Positions 35,793 through 47,291 are shown, numbered from the stretch's first letter. The stretch is 64,000 nucleotides of DNA from Sparassis latifolia (GCA_018466975.1 CM031554.1:1178001-1242000), one strand, 5' to 3'. Numbers and translations are program-made. Notes: a model not told the origin generated them from the letters alone.

Positions 35793-36307
35793 GCCCGAGT
35801 ATACGCTCGCGGCAGTCGTGCCCGAGTACATGTTTGCGCTCGCGCTCGAGACGGCGGTCTGTACATCGTCGACGTTGAAGTCCGAGTCCGCGCGACGGTG
35901 CCCAGGGCGGTGTTGCACGGTGGACGCCGTGGGGCTACTGACCGTCTCCTGCGACGCGGGGCGGCGCACCGTCCCGAATTTCAGCCGTTCGAGGATCCCA
36001 CGCCGAATAGATTTGTGCCGGAGCGTGTCGTACGGGACCCCGTCCTCAGCGCCGTCATCGCTGAGCATACTGGGGGAGGTCACCTGTTGTCGCCCGCCGA
36101 CAGGACCGTATCCGTGGCCATAACCAGCGCCAGAGCTATACTCGTAACCAGAGCCAGAGCCAGAGCCAGACCGAGAGCTAGAACTTGCACGAGATGGTTG
36201 TCCCCGCGCAGGGACGCTGAGGAACGGATCGTCCTCCACCTCGACGTACACATACCCCGCCGAAACCGAGTTGGGCCCCGCAGATTGCATAACAGTGTCT
36301 GCAGACG
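35792..36307 (-). pseudogene. duplicate segment A of the membrane-protein gene (codons about 241-420)
   Basis: The sequence matches 27742-28270, including GPNSVSAGYVYVEVEDDPFL, GYEYSSGAGYGHGYGPVG and RRGILERLKFGTVRRP, with small in-frame deletions in the Gly/Ser repeat. It ends at GCAGACG (36301-36307), exactly where segment B (54229 on) resumes. The two are halves of one duplicate split by the KDZ insertion. Only the middle of the parent gene is present, so it is not functional. Confidence 0.88.
36301..36307. repeat. left target-site duplication of the KDZ element
   Basis: GCAGACG, matching GCAGATG(A) at 54229-54236. The unsplit parent gene has GCAGACGA at the corresponding place (28264-28271 region). 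One C-to-T change separates the copies. Confidence 0.75.
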
Positions 36308-36407
36308 CAGGCGTACATGTCATATTGTTGCATAATATACCTAAGACTGTAAGCCAAGTGTGATGCACACTCACCTATAGTCATAGTACCGTCTACACAT
36401 GCATTAG
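36308..36407 (+). repeat. left terminal inverted repeat of the KDZ element
   Basis: Starts CAGGCGTACATG. It aligns with the reverse complement of 54129-54228 through landmarks in the same order: TTGCATAA, ACTGTA(A/G)GCCA, GTG(A/T)TGCA, then (A/T)CATGCAT. I estimate about 65-70% identity with small gaps. Confidence 0.65.
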
Positions 36408-36583
36408 ATTGTGCATTCAGGATGCATATTCATGTATAGCGAATGCATCACGGTATGCATAGGAGGAAGCGCGCCCCCTTTCCTCTTTTGAAATGCTATT
36501 ATTAGTCCCATCTGCTTTAGGTCGTCCTCCCGCTGGCTACTTGGCGCTCAACCCGCCCTCCAGCACTGCCACCCGCCTCCTTC

Positions 36584-36771
36584 ATCAGCAAAAGTCAACT
36601 TTTGCTTACTGGTGTTATACCCTTGATTAAGGAAAAATAAGGAGATCCCGTTTCTTATTCCTCCATTATTCACCCTTATCGGCGTTAATTGCCCAATTAA
36701 GAACGGAGACCTCCTTAATTAAGGAGATAAGGGAGCTAAATGGAGGTAACCAAAAGTTGACTTTTGCTGAT
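36584..36771. mobile_element. 188-bp MITE-like element with terminal inverted repeats
   Basis: Begins ATCAGCAAAAGTCAACTTTT and ends with its near-perfect inverse (AAAAGTTGACTTTTGCTGAT). The interior is AT-rich with TTAATTAAGGAG words. The end pattern ATCAG(C/G)AAAA is shared with the element at 56485-56697. No clear target-site duplication. Confidence 0.6.
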
Positions 36772-36797
36772 GTTCCTGCTTCAGCGGTATTCGGTCC

Positions 36798-37036
36798 TGT
36801 TAGAAATCGCGCCTTAGTTCCCAGATAGGAAGGTAGTGATGGCGGGTCAAGATGCGTCGGGGCGCGTGATTACGCGTCCTAAAATAGATTTCTGTATATA
36901 TACAGTTCTAGACGCTCCACTTTATATAAGCAAATTTCCTTCTTTGTCTTTCTTTGTAATCATGCCCTCGGCTTGTCTGCCCTTGGGCGCTCCCCAATTT
37001 CTGGAGCTCCAGAAATTTGGGCGCTACTTTCCAACA
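36798..37036 (-). repeat. 3' LTR of the Copia element
   Basis: 239 bp, TG..CA ends, with a TATA-like CTTATATAAA (36921-36930, minus sense) and a 22-bp perfect palindrome around GGAGCTCC (about 36991-37012). Differs from the other LTR only at the base near 36833 (G here, A there). Confidence 0.95.
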
Positions 37037-37046
37037 CTCCCCCTCA
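37037..37046 (-). promoter_or_regulatory. polypurine tract of the Copia element
   Basis: The minus strand reads TTGAGGGGGAG directly before the LTR, the usual primer for plus-strand DNA synthesis. Confidence 0.85.
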
Positions 37047-38786
37047 AGCCGATGGGCATTCCGAGCTTCTTTGTGAGCTTCTCGTGCCTCGGCTTAGGGA
37101 GTGACTTTGTTAGGATATCCGCTATCATGTCCTCCGTGGGACAGTAGTGGATATCAATATATTTATCCCTCAATTTTTCGCGCACATAATGATGCTTTAC
37201 ATCAAAATGTTTTGATTTCGCTGGGGATCACGTGCGATTGAGATCGCCACTGTATTATCCTCGAATAAAATTGTAGGATCTTGTTGCTTGAAACCTATTT
37301 CTTTGAATAGTGTTCGGAGCCACACAGCTTCTTTTGCCGCTTCGGCGGATGCCATGTATTCGGCTTCCATGGTGGATGACACGACCGTGGTTTGCTTCTT
37401 TGAGCTCCACGTGATCGTGCCATTTCCTAATTTAAATAAATATCCCGAGATTGATTTGCGATCTCGGATATCGTTCGCATAGTCTGCATCTGAGTAGCCC
37501 ACAAATATGGATTGATCTTCGGGCTTGACATCTGCAATTGGCCCGTAGATTATTCCAAGTTCTCGCATTCTGGATAGATAGCGAAGGACACGTTTAGCAG
37601 CAGTCCAATGAGCCATTCCGGGATTGGCAGTAAATGAGCTAAGCCGTTGCATGGCGTGAGCAATGTCTGGTCTCGTGGCAATTGCCGCATACATCAGTGA
37701 TCTGACGAGTGATGCATATCCGTTGTCTCGGTTGCATTCGTCATCAGTTTCTGGTTCTTCTTTTTCGAGCACTGTGTTTGGATCAAGAGGCATTCCGACT
37801 GTGTTGGCATTTGTAAGTCCATTCTTGTGTAGGATAGACTCAATATATTTTGTCTGAGAGATTTTGATTGTCCGCTTTGAACGGTCTCTCTCAATTTCTA
37901 TCCCCACAATTTTTCGGGGTTTGCCAAGGTCGGTAACTTCAAACATATTTCGGAGTTCCCTCTTCAATTGGTCCATCAGTGCGCAATCATTGGTGAATAT
38001 TAATAGGTCGTCTACCCAAACAGTGACGATTTCTATCTTATCACCTTTGATCCGAATGTACGCACATGGATCCAAGAATAGGCGATTGAATCCCACGTCT
38101 AGTAACTTGCAGTTCAGCACGATATTCCATTCCTGGCCAGACTGCTTTAGCCCGCAGAGGGTTTTCTTTAATTTACATATGCGGTATGTTCCATTGCTGT
38201 ATCTTTCTGGTTGCCGCATATACACTTCTTCTTTGAGAGTTCTATTAAGATAGGCGCCTTTCACGTCCATCTGTCCGATCTCCCAATCTAAGATTGTGGC
38301 TAGCCCGAGGATAGCTCGAATGGTTTCGAGGCGGACTACGGGCGCGAACGTCTCGGTATAGTCCATGCCTGGGATTTGAGAATATCCCTTCACAACCAGG
38401 CGGGCTTTGTATTTAATTATTTCACCCTCTTTGTTTGTTTTCTTGACTAGAACCCATTTATTTCCTACGGGTTTTCGATCTTCGGGAGGTTCCACTAACT
38501 CCCAAGTCTCCATACCCTGTAGTTGATTGAGTTCCGTCTGGACTGCCTGTTCCCATTTGGGCCACTCGAGTGATCTCTTGGCATCACTGAGCGTCTTTGG
38601 CTCGTCCGCATCCGCATTTCCGTGGGTGCTCATCGCAATATAGACTAATTCGGCATTTGATTTATCTGGATCATTATCCAGATCTTCGTCTGCCTCTGGG
38701 TCGTGCATTAGACGGTAATCATGCCGAACTGTCTTTCTTCTGGTTCGTCTGGGCTGGCTTGGTGTGTCCGTCCCGCTTTTCTCGCG
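37047..38786 (-). pseudogene. pol: Copia reverse transcriptase and RNase H
   Basis: The frame encodes the Copia RT palm with KTNKEGEIIKYKARLV, the substrate-contact segment DVKGAYLN, and the catalytic box VTVWVDDLLIF (the family's YVDD variant). RNase H follows with GYSDADYANDIRDRKS, a TMEAEYMAS block and LFEDNTVAIS. A 7-base deletion after 37221, compared with the second Copia copy, shifts the frame and stops translation at about 37197, so the last 50 or so codons are out of frame. The original frame would end inside the LTR. A TAA at 38787-38789 separates it from integrase and is shared with the second copy. Confidence 0.9.
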
Positions 38787-39968
38787 TTAATCAGGATCAT
38801 CATCCTGTCTGCGCTTTCGTGGATTTTTGGCAGGTGACTGTGGTGCGGAAGTTCCTAACTCCTCCTCGCGCCGCACGTCTGCGATCGTTGTGAGGTTTGG
38901 GACTTCGGGTCTCCTTTCTGCATGCGGCACGTCTGATGCATTGCTAGGTAAAGTGCCCAGAAATATATTTTGCTCCCCCTCACGCTGTGCTGTGAGGATA
39001 GGTACGTCGGATCCTATTTGCTCTTGTGGCACGTGAGGTGCATTGCTGGGCAAATGGTCCGGGGAATTCGAAGAAAATTGGAAATTACGCGAGATTTTAA
39101 TCTGGCGCGTGTGCGCATCATAATATTTGATGGCTTTGGGTCCGTCCATGTATCCAACAAAAATATACTTGTTGGCACGGGGTGCTAGCTTTGATAGTGT
39201 TGCGTCTTCCGTGAGGACCCATACGGGGGAACTGAATTCTTGTAGGTACGAGATATTTGGTTTCGTCCCATTCCATTTTTCTTCGGGAGTTGCCCCATTT
39301 AACACCTGGGTAGGCGATCTATTTTTAATATAGACTGCGTGAGCAATCGCTTCAGCCCAAAGATAATGAGGTAGATCTCTCACATAGATCATCGCGTGCG
39401 CTAGTCCAAGCAGTGTGCGATTCAATCTCTCAGAGACTCCGTTCTGGGATGGTGAGTACGGCGCAGTCGGACCCATCTCGATCCCTTTCATTTGACACCA
39501 GTTAATTAATTCGGTGTTCATATATTCTCGACCGTTGTCGAGCCTGAGTCGCAAGGGTTTATTTCCAAACTTGCGCTCGATATAGGTAATATAATTCTTT
39601 ATCTTTTCAGTTACTTCATCTTTATGCCTCATAAATAGTACTGTACTTCGATGACTGTAATCGTCGGTAAATGTAATAAAATATTTCCACCCTTGTAGAG
39701 CGGCTGTCTGCGCAGGTCCCCACACATCTGTGTGTGTTAATTCTCCGGGTACCTTGCTGCATTCGTCTGTCTCTTTGGGAAATGGCTTCCGCGTCGCCTG
39801 TGCTTGGATGCACGCCTTGCAATTAATTTCATCTGGGCTTGGCGAGATTTCTAGGCCATCAACAAGCCCTTCGCGATATAATCGCGTAAGCGCTGGTTTC
39901 CCAATATGGCCATAGATCTTGTGCCACTCTTCCCAGGTATGCGGGCCATATTCCTTAGCAGTATAGGT
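38787..39968 (-). pseudogene. pol: Copia integrase
   Basis: From the GAG-pre-integrase zinc-finger region (EEWHKIYGHIG ... CKACIQAQATRKPF) into the integrase core: D in DVWGPAQT, FTDDYSHRSTV, D in RLRLDNGREY and E in NGVSERLNRTL form the DD(35)E triad. The C-terminal part includes NKYIFVGYMDGPKAIKYYD. Upstream the frame is interrupted by TGA codons at 39969-39971 and 40014-40016. The second of these is CGA in the other copy. The integrase domain itself is intact. Confidence 0.9.
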
Positions 39969-40013
39969 TCATGCAGGTTGCGGAACTATTGGACGCAATT
40001 TCAATGAATATAG

Positions 40014-41342
40014 TCATCCATTTTTCTTGCCTATAGCAAGAGTGTGTTTATTTTTATCTATTAGTATTGTGCGACTATTACCCATAAGTACTCTTCCTCC
40101 CGCGTCGTCCAAACGCATGATGGAGAGGAGGCTATTGGGTGCTGTCGGCGCATACAGTACACCGTGGAGACGGAATTTCACTTTCCGGTCTCCTACTTCA
40201 CTTTCAACATCGACCGTACCGCGGCCCAATGCCTGCGTTGGTTGCAGTCCGATGCCCGTGATCGCGTGATCTTTGAGCGCCTGATAGGTCACGAAGACTT
40301 CACGACAATTTGTAATGTGCAAAGTTGTCCTGGAGTCGGCAAACCACTCATAGAAAGAAGCGATTTTGCCATCAGATCCGAGAGATACAGTGTCGCTATC
40401 ATTATCGTAGGCTATTTTTGCCTCATCCTCTTTCGATTCGACCTCGCGTGCTTCGTAAGCACATTCCATCTTTTGCCGTTTCATCGGCGGGCCCTGTCCG
40501 GCTTTGCTGCCGCCTTTAGCCCAACAATCTGTGGCCTTATGCCCAAATTTTCCGCAATTCATACATTTGACCTTGTCGCGGTGCCGACACTCATTACCAA
40601 GATGTCCCGGCTTTCCGCAGATCGAACATTTTTTGTATTCCCCAAAGGGGTGCTTCTTTCCTTTGGCAACCATGGCTTGGTCCGAGGATTGACCGCGCTC
40701 GCCATGCTCGTGCCTTCGCCTATTTTCATCAAGAATGATGGCAATCAATTCTTGTGATGTAAGCTGAGGGCGCACGTTGTCAGCACCTTCGGCGCCAAAG
40801 TAAGAGCTGAGGAAAGAGTCCCAGCTCTCCGGTAATGAGGTAGCCAGAATGAGCCGGAAATCCTCGTCAGAAACAACCTTCCCCATTAGGTGGAGTTGTT
40901 CCTGGATCTGTCGTAGCTGTGTAATGTGACTGGAGATATTATCTTCTTCCTTGGCTTGCATCCGGTAAAAATGCCGGCACAGCGCGAGAATTCCATGCTG
41001 TCCACGCTGTTCCTTGACTGTGCGAAGCTGCTCCCACATGGCCCGTGCCGTCTCGGCTCCAGCGATGTGCACCATCTGGGAATCTCCCAGTGATAGCACA
41101 ATTACATTCTGGGCCTTAAGGTCCTTCTCTCCCCAGGCACTAATCTCCGCCTCTCTCGCTGCCCTATTGGCCGGGTTATTACTCGGCTGCGGCTTCGGTG
41201 TCTTTCCGGTCACATACTCCTGGAGACCCTTATCATTAAGGATGGCCTCGACGAGGCGCTTCCACGGGAGCTAATTGTCTTCCTTCAGGAGCGGGATCCG
41301 GTAAGCATTGCTATTGCTCGTATTATCAGCGCTGGTCGACAT
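40014..41342 (-). pseudogene. gag: Copia Gag with protease-like region
   Basis: ATG at 41340-41342. A Trp codon has become TAG at 41271-41273, just before LPWKR, near the start. Downstream are the UBN2-type capsid segment (ETARAMWEQLRTV, FYRMQAKEEDNISSHITQLR), two CCHC knuckles (CSICGKPGHLGNEC and CMNCGKFGHKATDC) and the protease entry WFADSRTTLHI, where active elements have DSG; Arg replaces the Gly. The frame ends at the TGA at 40014-40016. Gag and Pol were probably one polyprotein. Confidence 0.9.
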
Positions 41343-41429
41343 TATTTGTTCTCGTACTAGTAAGGGGGGTAACAATTTTTGTAGCCACAATAGGGGCTGT
41401 TGTTATCCAAGTATTTATTGGCTAGAGCC

Positions 41430-41442
41430 GGGGCTCATAACC
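41430..41442 (-). promoter_or_regulatory. primer-binding site matching the initiator tRNA-Met anticodon arm
   Basis: The plus strand reads GGGGCTCATAACC directly before the LTR. This is the anticodon stem-loop of initiator tRNA-Met (loop with CAT), so the minus-strand RNA GGTTATGAGCCC can pair with it. Drosophila copia and yeast Ty5 prime from cut tRNA halves in this way. Confidence 0.75.
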
Positions 41443-41681
41443 TGTTAGAAATCGCGCCTTAGTTCCCAAATAGGAAGGTAGTGATGGCGGGTCAAGATGC
41501 GTCGGGGCGCGTGATTACGCGTCCTAAAATAGATTTCTGTATATATACAGTTCTAGACGCTCCACTTTATATAAGCAAATTTCCTTCTTTGTCTTTCTTT
41601 GTAATCATGCCCTCGGCTTGTCTGCCCTTGGGCGCTCCCCAATTTCTGGAGCTCCAGAAATTTGGGCGCTACTTTCCAACA
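41443..41681 (-). repeat. 5' LTR of the Copia element
   Basis: 239 bp, carrying the promoter for the minus-strand transcript: CTTATATAAA at about 41566-41575. One base differs from the partner LTR. Confidence 0.95.
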
Positions 41682-42401
41682 GGTCCCTTATTATTTGATC
41701 TCATATCTCTGTGGGATCTTCTTTTAGATCTTCCCTGTCATTCCATGTCTTTGGTCGATCTCTATTCACGTGACTGGATGCACGAACATCTCGGGGAGCT
41801 TTTACTCAACGCTCAGTACTCCATGTCCATGCAGGAACGACAGACAGGAGCTGAGTATTATTTTCTTACCACTCCTTTTTTGCAGTCTGTTGATGGTCCC
41901 CAAGTTCATGTCACTGGGTGCACTGCTGCCCTCGGCGATGCCAGGTGCTCGCGGTGATGCCAGGTGCGTGCAGCGATGCCAGGTGCGTGCTCAACACAAG
42001 TACATGAGCAAGCCAGACGGGCAGGAATTGAGAGACAGGTAGAGGCTCGCTGGGCTAGTTTCTCCCATCAGGATTGAAGCACGAGTAACACAGATCTCGA
42101 CCATTATCTCACCAGGCAAGGGCAGTTTCTATAGAGTCCTTACTTTGTCGACTACAGTATCAATTCATCAGGTGTTTTATCCTCAGCATGTAGCAGAATT
42201 TAAGGCTGAAAACAAATAATATATTTGTTCACAACCGTGCTACTAAAGTATTTTTCTATCAAGATAGTTCACTACAGAAGCGGAAGCGACTGAACACAAT
42301 GCACACAAGATATCGCGATGATAAAGAATACAAGAAGTACAAGAAATGATATGCCGTGGCGCAACGGCACCAAGATCACTACGCGAGACTCACCAGAGCA
42401 T
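41682..42401. other. KDZ-element interior without clear gene
   Basis: Continuation of the sequence split by Copia. The plus-strand frame after the LTR is open to about 41957 with no motif. It contains the 19-bp repeats listed separately. Confidence 0.45.
41937..41992. repeat. three tandem 19-bp units
   Basis: GATGCCAGGTGC followed by a variable seven bases, starting at 41937, 41956 and 41975. Confidence 0.85.
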
Positions 42402-44994
42402 TCATCGCCTCCTTCTCTTCACCCTATCATCGCCCTCACCCACTTCCGCCTTATTCTCCTTTGCAGACTTTCTTTTCAGCTTCGCAGAATTAATGTCCAT
42501 TGTTGAAATGCTGAGCTTCCTGGCTTGAGCTGCTGTGGGCTCCCATATTGAGTCTGCAGTCGGAGGAAGCTTGCGCATGCAAGAAGGCCGAGCTGAGGAG
42601 GAGCAAGAGGTCGACGCGGAAGCACTGCTTGGTGCTGCAGATGTAGCCGTACCATCCAGATTGACAGGTGAGGAGGAGCAGGAGGTCGACGCGGGAGTAC
42701 TGCTTGGTGCTGCAGATGTACCATCCAGATCGACAGGGGGGGGGAAGAACATGTTAATAGAGTGCATGGGCGCGACACGGTCAGCTGGCTGAACAATAGT
42801 TGTCACAGCAGACGCCGGAACAGGCTGGACAATGGGTGCACTATGAACAATAGTTGGTGCGGCAGACGCCAGAACAGGCTGGACGACGGGTGCACTATGG
42901 ACTCCAGAATGTCAGAGAGCATCGTGTTCAGCAGATGAATCAATGCCGGACTGCACAACGTCAGCGGGCAGCGATACTGCATCGCTGGAAGTCCCGGAGC
43001 TGGTATTGATGGCAGCGGTGAGGGCATGCATGGGAATCACATATGCAGGAGGTGGTACTGGGAATCTGAATATTGAACTGCTGGCCATATCAGATGTGGC
43101 AGGGAGAACCATAGGCTGGTCTTGCACAACGGAGAATGCACCAAGGTTGGCAATGTCAGTTGGACTGGTTGCAATGTGAGGTCCAGGCACATGTGCGCCA
43201 GATACCGTATTGCCAGTATCGGAGGCATCACCCCAACAGGAACCCTGATTTGGCTGCAATGGGACTCCGTCAACCGAAATCGCTGCCGGGCAGCAGAGTC
43301 CATGAGGTCAGGAAGTCCTACACCAAGCTCGTTGATAACCCAGTTGGTAGTGTCGGGCGTCCACATTCTGACATCAAAGTCTGACCATGGTACTTGCTCA
43401 CCTCCGAGACCCGATGGCAATGGCCATGCAGCACCCCACCCATTCAGTGGCACTTGCAGAAGCACATCATTTTCGACAGATGTGGTAGATGCGTGACCCG
43501 CCAGGTCAAAGTTGGAAGATGCATATCCGAGGTGTTCATCACGTTTGATAGCGAAGGTCGAGGTATCTGCGGCATGGGGATTGGGGATTGTGGCGGCCCT
43601 GTCAACGAAGCCACAAATTCTAAAGAAGATGGCAAGGACAAAGAGGGCAGCAACAGCGATGGGGATCGTGAGAGTGTGGGCGATGATGGCGGCAATGGCG
43701 ATGCATGCTCCGACGGACATGGTGGAACAGCAGGAGCCTCGGAAAAGTTGTTCCGCTGGCATGTCTTGAATCCTCAGCGCTCATGCAGTGCAGTGGGTGG
43801 AGTTCCGGTGTAGCTACCCTTCCTGTACCAGCAGACGATGGACCCGCCGCGGACGGAAGAATATCTGCAGCACTTTCTTCCGATAGATCAAGCGCATGGC
43901 ACCGCTGAACATCTGAAGCTATAATACATTCTTGGTATCAGACCGAACAACATATCCAATTGTGACTTACGATATATGACCTTCAGATGCTCAATGAAGG
44001 CATCCATCACATTGGTCATGATGCCTGGGTGGATGTCACCGAAGGTGTGACCAGTTTCAGTCGTTCCGGAATGCGACCTGTGGGATATTATGCATAAAGT
44101 ATGCATACATTATGCATTAGCCAACGAGAGCACTAAGATAAAGGGGAGTACATACGCAATGGTGACGATGTCGCCTTCTTCATCTGGACATGGTCCTCCG
44201 CTATGACTGTGATGTCCCAACCTGAGTCTGCTGCCAGCTCGCTGAATACCTGCTTCAGGATAATCGGCATGTCGTTGATTGCTCTGTGAGTACCGTTAAA
44301 AATGTAGGCTCCTGCTGAACAAAAATTAGCACTCACTGTTGGTACTGGCGGGGAGACCTCTCGGTATCACCGCCACAGCTCTTCTCATCTGACTGCTTCT
44401 TGCTGGCCTCAATCACATCGAAAACCTGCTTCCTCACCCAATCCTCCTCCTGCTCGAACTGTTCATCTGTGATGCGGTTAACAACATTAAGGGATTCGTG
44501 ATGCGTCAGTTTTTCACGCTCGAGTGCCGCCTTCACGTGAGACTCTATTCTATCCTTGTAGAACCTTCTTGAATACTCCTCCCGCTCCTTGAGAACTTGG
44601 TGCTTGGGCTTCACGCCTAAGCTCTCCATCGTGATCAGGGTGATGCAAGCGACCTTCCGAGCATTGTTGGGGTGGCGCGAATTGAACCATGTTTTCAATT
44701 GCTGCGAAGACTTTAGCATATGTCATCGTCAGACTGAGATATTACAAATTTACTTACGCTCTGCCACTTTTTGATGGCTTCCCTGAGCGTGGTCCGTTGC
44801 TCCTCAGATAACATGCTATCCGAGATGTCGGGGCCAAAAAGCTTAGCACGCTCAGGAAATCACTGGAAAAATTTGGTGTTCAGGGAGGCCCAAAATTTGG
44901 TGAGGGTGCAACACTTTTGGTTCTCGAGAAACGATGGTCGCAGGGAGGTGAGGAGCGCTGTCTCAGCCTCGGTGGCCCAAGTCTTCTGTGGCAT
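42402..44994 (-). pseudogene. passenger gene: uncharacterised mushroom-family protein
   Basis: The first exon (44758-44994) starts MPQKTWATEAE, contains FPERAKLFGPD and ends EAIKKWQ. A TGG-to-TGA change at 44860-44862 breaks it, because relatives read FF..WPE/FPE at this place. Further exons give LKTWFNSRHPNNARK, then AINDMPIILKQVFSE and AADSGWDITVI (from 44283), then SHSGTTETGHTFGDIHPG and FIEHLKVIYR (about 43970-44085). The tail contains SFAIKR-like sequence and a W-rich block (about 43240-43560), and finally Ser/Ala repeats ending KRRRR at 42402. The order matches a family abundant in mushroom genomes, of unknown function. Exon borders in the 3' half are not settled. Confidence 0.55.
42594..42737. 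repeat. two tandem units of about 75 and 69 bp in coding DNA
   Basis: Both run from TGAGGAGGAGCA to GACAGG. The second lacks six bases (two codons), so the reading frame of the passenger gene (minus-strand LDGT..SAAPSS.AST) is kept. Confidence 0.85.
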
Positions 44995-45259
44995 GACTAG
45001 GAACTTCGAAGAGCACGGGACGGTCGAGAACAACCTCCCGACCTATTAATGATTATTCGGGTTGAGCACTCGGGAGTCTATCGCCTAATCAAAGCACGTA
45101 CCTAGTATCATGTCGAGCGGGTGAGTTCTCTTGTGGGTCATGTTAAGAAGCACCCTGTCAGTACGCGTCAGCAGTTGAATGAGTCCCGTGGCATAACGTC
45201 TGTCACCTCATACTGTATATAAGAGGCACGAACCTCGCCTGATCCACCCAAGCTCATTC

Positions 45260-46131
45260 ATGTCTCCTTCCATTGCTCTCATCCGTCTAAGCAGTATGAC
45301 CGCTTGTCAGAACATGTGTGGTGAAGCCCCCCCGCAGGTTCTGCCCCTCACATTCTCGCTGGAGGATCTGTTCCAGGCGCTTACTCTCATCACTGGCTGC
45401 GACTTTGGTGAGTCCTCGCATCGCAAATACACTCCTCAAAACTTACCAGTTCATTTGCAGATGAAGCGTGGCATATGGTCATCCAGCAGCTCGTAGCCAA
45501 TGAGGCTGCAGAGGACGCATGAGCCAGTAAGTCCTCAACCCCTTGAATGTGAGGAGACTGACTGACATCGCTATGCAGATAGTAAGTACTAGGCCTGACA
45601 GACGCAGAAACTGACGAACCTTGCTAAAATAGGAGTTCACACCAACGTAGCTGCTGCTGGCATGAAAGGCCCTGATGATCCTCCTCCCGCCATCGCCGCT
45701 GGCCTTGGCACTACTCATGCTGCTGATGGCCCTGCAGCTGTTGCTACTGCAGTTGCTGCTGCAACCGCGGCTCCTGTTGCTGCCACAGTTGCCGCTGCTG
45801 GCCCCCTTGTCATCACCGCTGCTCCTACTGCCGCCATTGTTCCTGCTGTTGCTGCCCCTGCCACTGCCATGGCTGGCCCCACAGCTGGTCCTGCTGGAGC
45901 TCCTGCTCCCAGGTTGGGTCAACCCAACGTACCTGGGCCCCTCAATGACCCAGAGGCGCTTCAGGCAGCCATTGAGGGTGCCCTGGTGATAGCCAATCAG
46001 CCTCTGCCGGTGCTCCCGGTAGATGGTATGTTGTTACTCGTGGACAGGAAGTTGGGGTCTTTCAAGGCTGGTCAGTTGCATGCCATGTTACACAATGCTC
46101 TTGAAACTCACCGGAACAATGTGTACCTCTA
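45260..46131 (+). CDS. Ala/Pro-rich protein, unknown
   Basis: A first exon MSPSIALIRLSSMTACQNM.. joins by a GTGAGT intron to DEAWHMVIQQLVANEAAED and a TGA. A larger frame (45662-46131) has a long Ala/Thr/Pro-rich run followed by LNDPEALQAAIEGALVIANQ and LGSFKAGQLHAMLHNALET. Whether the two belong together is unclear. The low-complexity part is coded by repeated GCTGCT/CCTGCT words. It lies within the KDZ element and may be a passenger. Confidence 0.35.
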
Positions 46132-46799
46132 GGGCCAGTGTCTCGCCGCTCGTCTCCACAGTGCCGAACACGTGCCATGAGTGCATCTCCTCCCGGGAGA
46201 ATGGCTTCCAGATCTTCCGCGCGGCCATCGCTGCAAGGACCGTTGCGCTGTGCCCATGAGATCGCCACCGTCGGGGTTGGGTGGGCTCTTGGCGCTGTAT
46301 CTGTTGTATCACTGTATTTTATGGTAGACCATTATGTCTTTGCATGGACCAGATTTGGCTCGCGGGGTCTTGTCTGCTGGTGTCGCGTGTAATAAATCTT
46401 GCATTTCATGATTCCCTGTGAAGATAATGAAGTGATAAGACAGTGCGCCATGCATGGCCATACTTACTGTCTTCTCCACTCCCCTCCACTTTCACGTGGA
46501 AGCCATGGGTCGTCGCACGATATACCTCACAGCCGAGGCTCAGAGCGAAGGACATCGAGCTGCCAGGTCCAAATACAATGCAAAGAAGCTGTAAAGTAAT
46601 CAATAACTTATGTACATGCAACACTAATTTTTCACCCAGAGGAGAAAGAACTCGAAGTGAACAGAACCAACAAGCATATGCACGATGAAATGGAGATCAT
46701 CCCAGCCCATTTTTCCCAGCACCCAAGACATCTCTCCCGCCTCACCTCCTGGAATACGCACGCAAGCCTTCCCTTGTCGGAGGTAGATGGGAGACTGCT
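46132..46799. other. KDZ-element interior without clear gene
   Basis: Competing short frames on both strands; no motif. Confidence 0.4.
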
Positions 46800-47291
46800 G
46801 TGGACCTCAGTTTGTGGGCCCCACCCTACACGTACAATCCCGGTAGCCTTCAGAAGGACTCGAAGGGTGGTGCCTCGACTGAGCATCGAGGCATGAATGT
46901 CACAGAGGAGGCCTACCTCAAATTTGGCCAGGTCAGCAAGCTCGAACATATACGCTTGACGAGAGGACTCGGCAATCAACAGTTTGCACTGTTGGTGGAG
47001 GCAGGGAGACTGAGATCAGAAATTTGGGACAACAAGGAGACGGTGCGAGACCAGATAGCAGCTATGGAGATGGAAATAACTATGCACACGAAAGCATGGG
47101 TGGTCCTACATGGTGCGAGTTGGGAGGATGGCAGAGTCACTACAGGACGTGACGTCGCACTGGACTGGGGGGCAAAAATAATATGTACTCTGGCAAGGGA
47201 GCTCGAGATCGTTAAGAAGGGAGAGATAAAGTATACGAGAATCTTAGAAGCAGGCAAGTTACCGTGGCAGCATATGAACACTATACATTAA
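46800..47291 (+). CDS. 163-codon open frame, unknown
   Basis: Starts near MDLSLWAPPYTYNPG. The later part is helical and charged (RLRSEIWDNKETVRDQIAAM, CTLARELEIVKKGEIKYTRI). No known motif. The 5' end may lie upstream. Weak candidate for another KDZ passenger. Confidence 0.3.
   Translation: MDLSLWAPPYTYNPGSLQKDSKGGASTEHRGMNVTEEAYLKFGQVSKLEHIRLTRGLGNQQFALLVEAGRLRSEIWDNKETVRDQIAAMEMEITMHTKAWVVLHGASWEDGRVTTGRDVALDWGAKIICTLARELEIVKKGEIKYTRILEAGKLPWQHMNTIH

Larger units (their letters stand above)
36798..41681 (-). mobile_element. complete Ty1/Copia LTR retrotransposon (4,884 bp), recent insertion
   Basis: Two LTRs of 239 bp (TGTTAG..CCAACA on the plus strand) differ at one base, flanked by the 5-bp duplication GGTCC (36793-36797 and 41682-41686). 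The minus strand carries, in order, primer site, gag with two zinc knuckles, protease-like region, integrase, reverse transcriptase and RNase H, then a polypurine tract. The integrase-before-RT order defines Copia. All genes carry stops or indels, so the copy is not autonomous despite the young LTRs. Confidence 0.95.
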
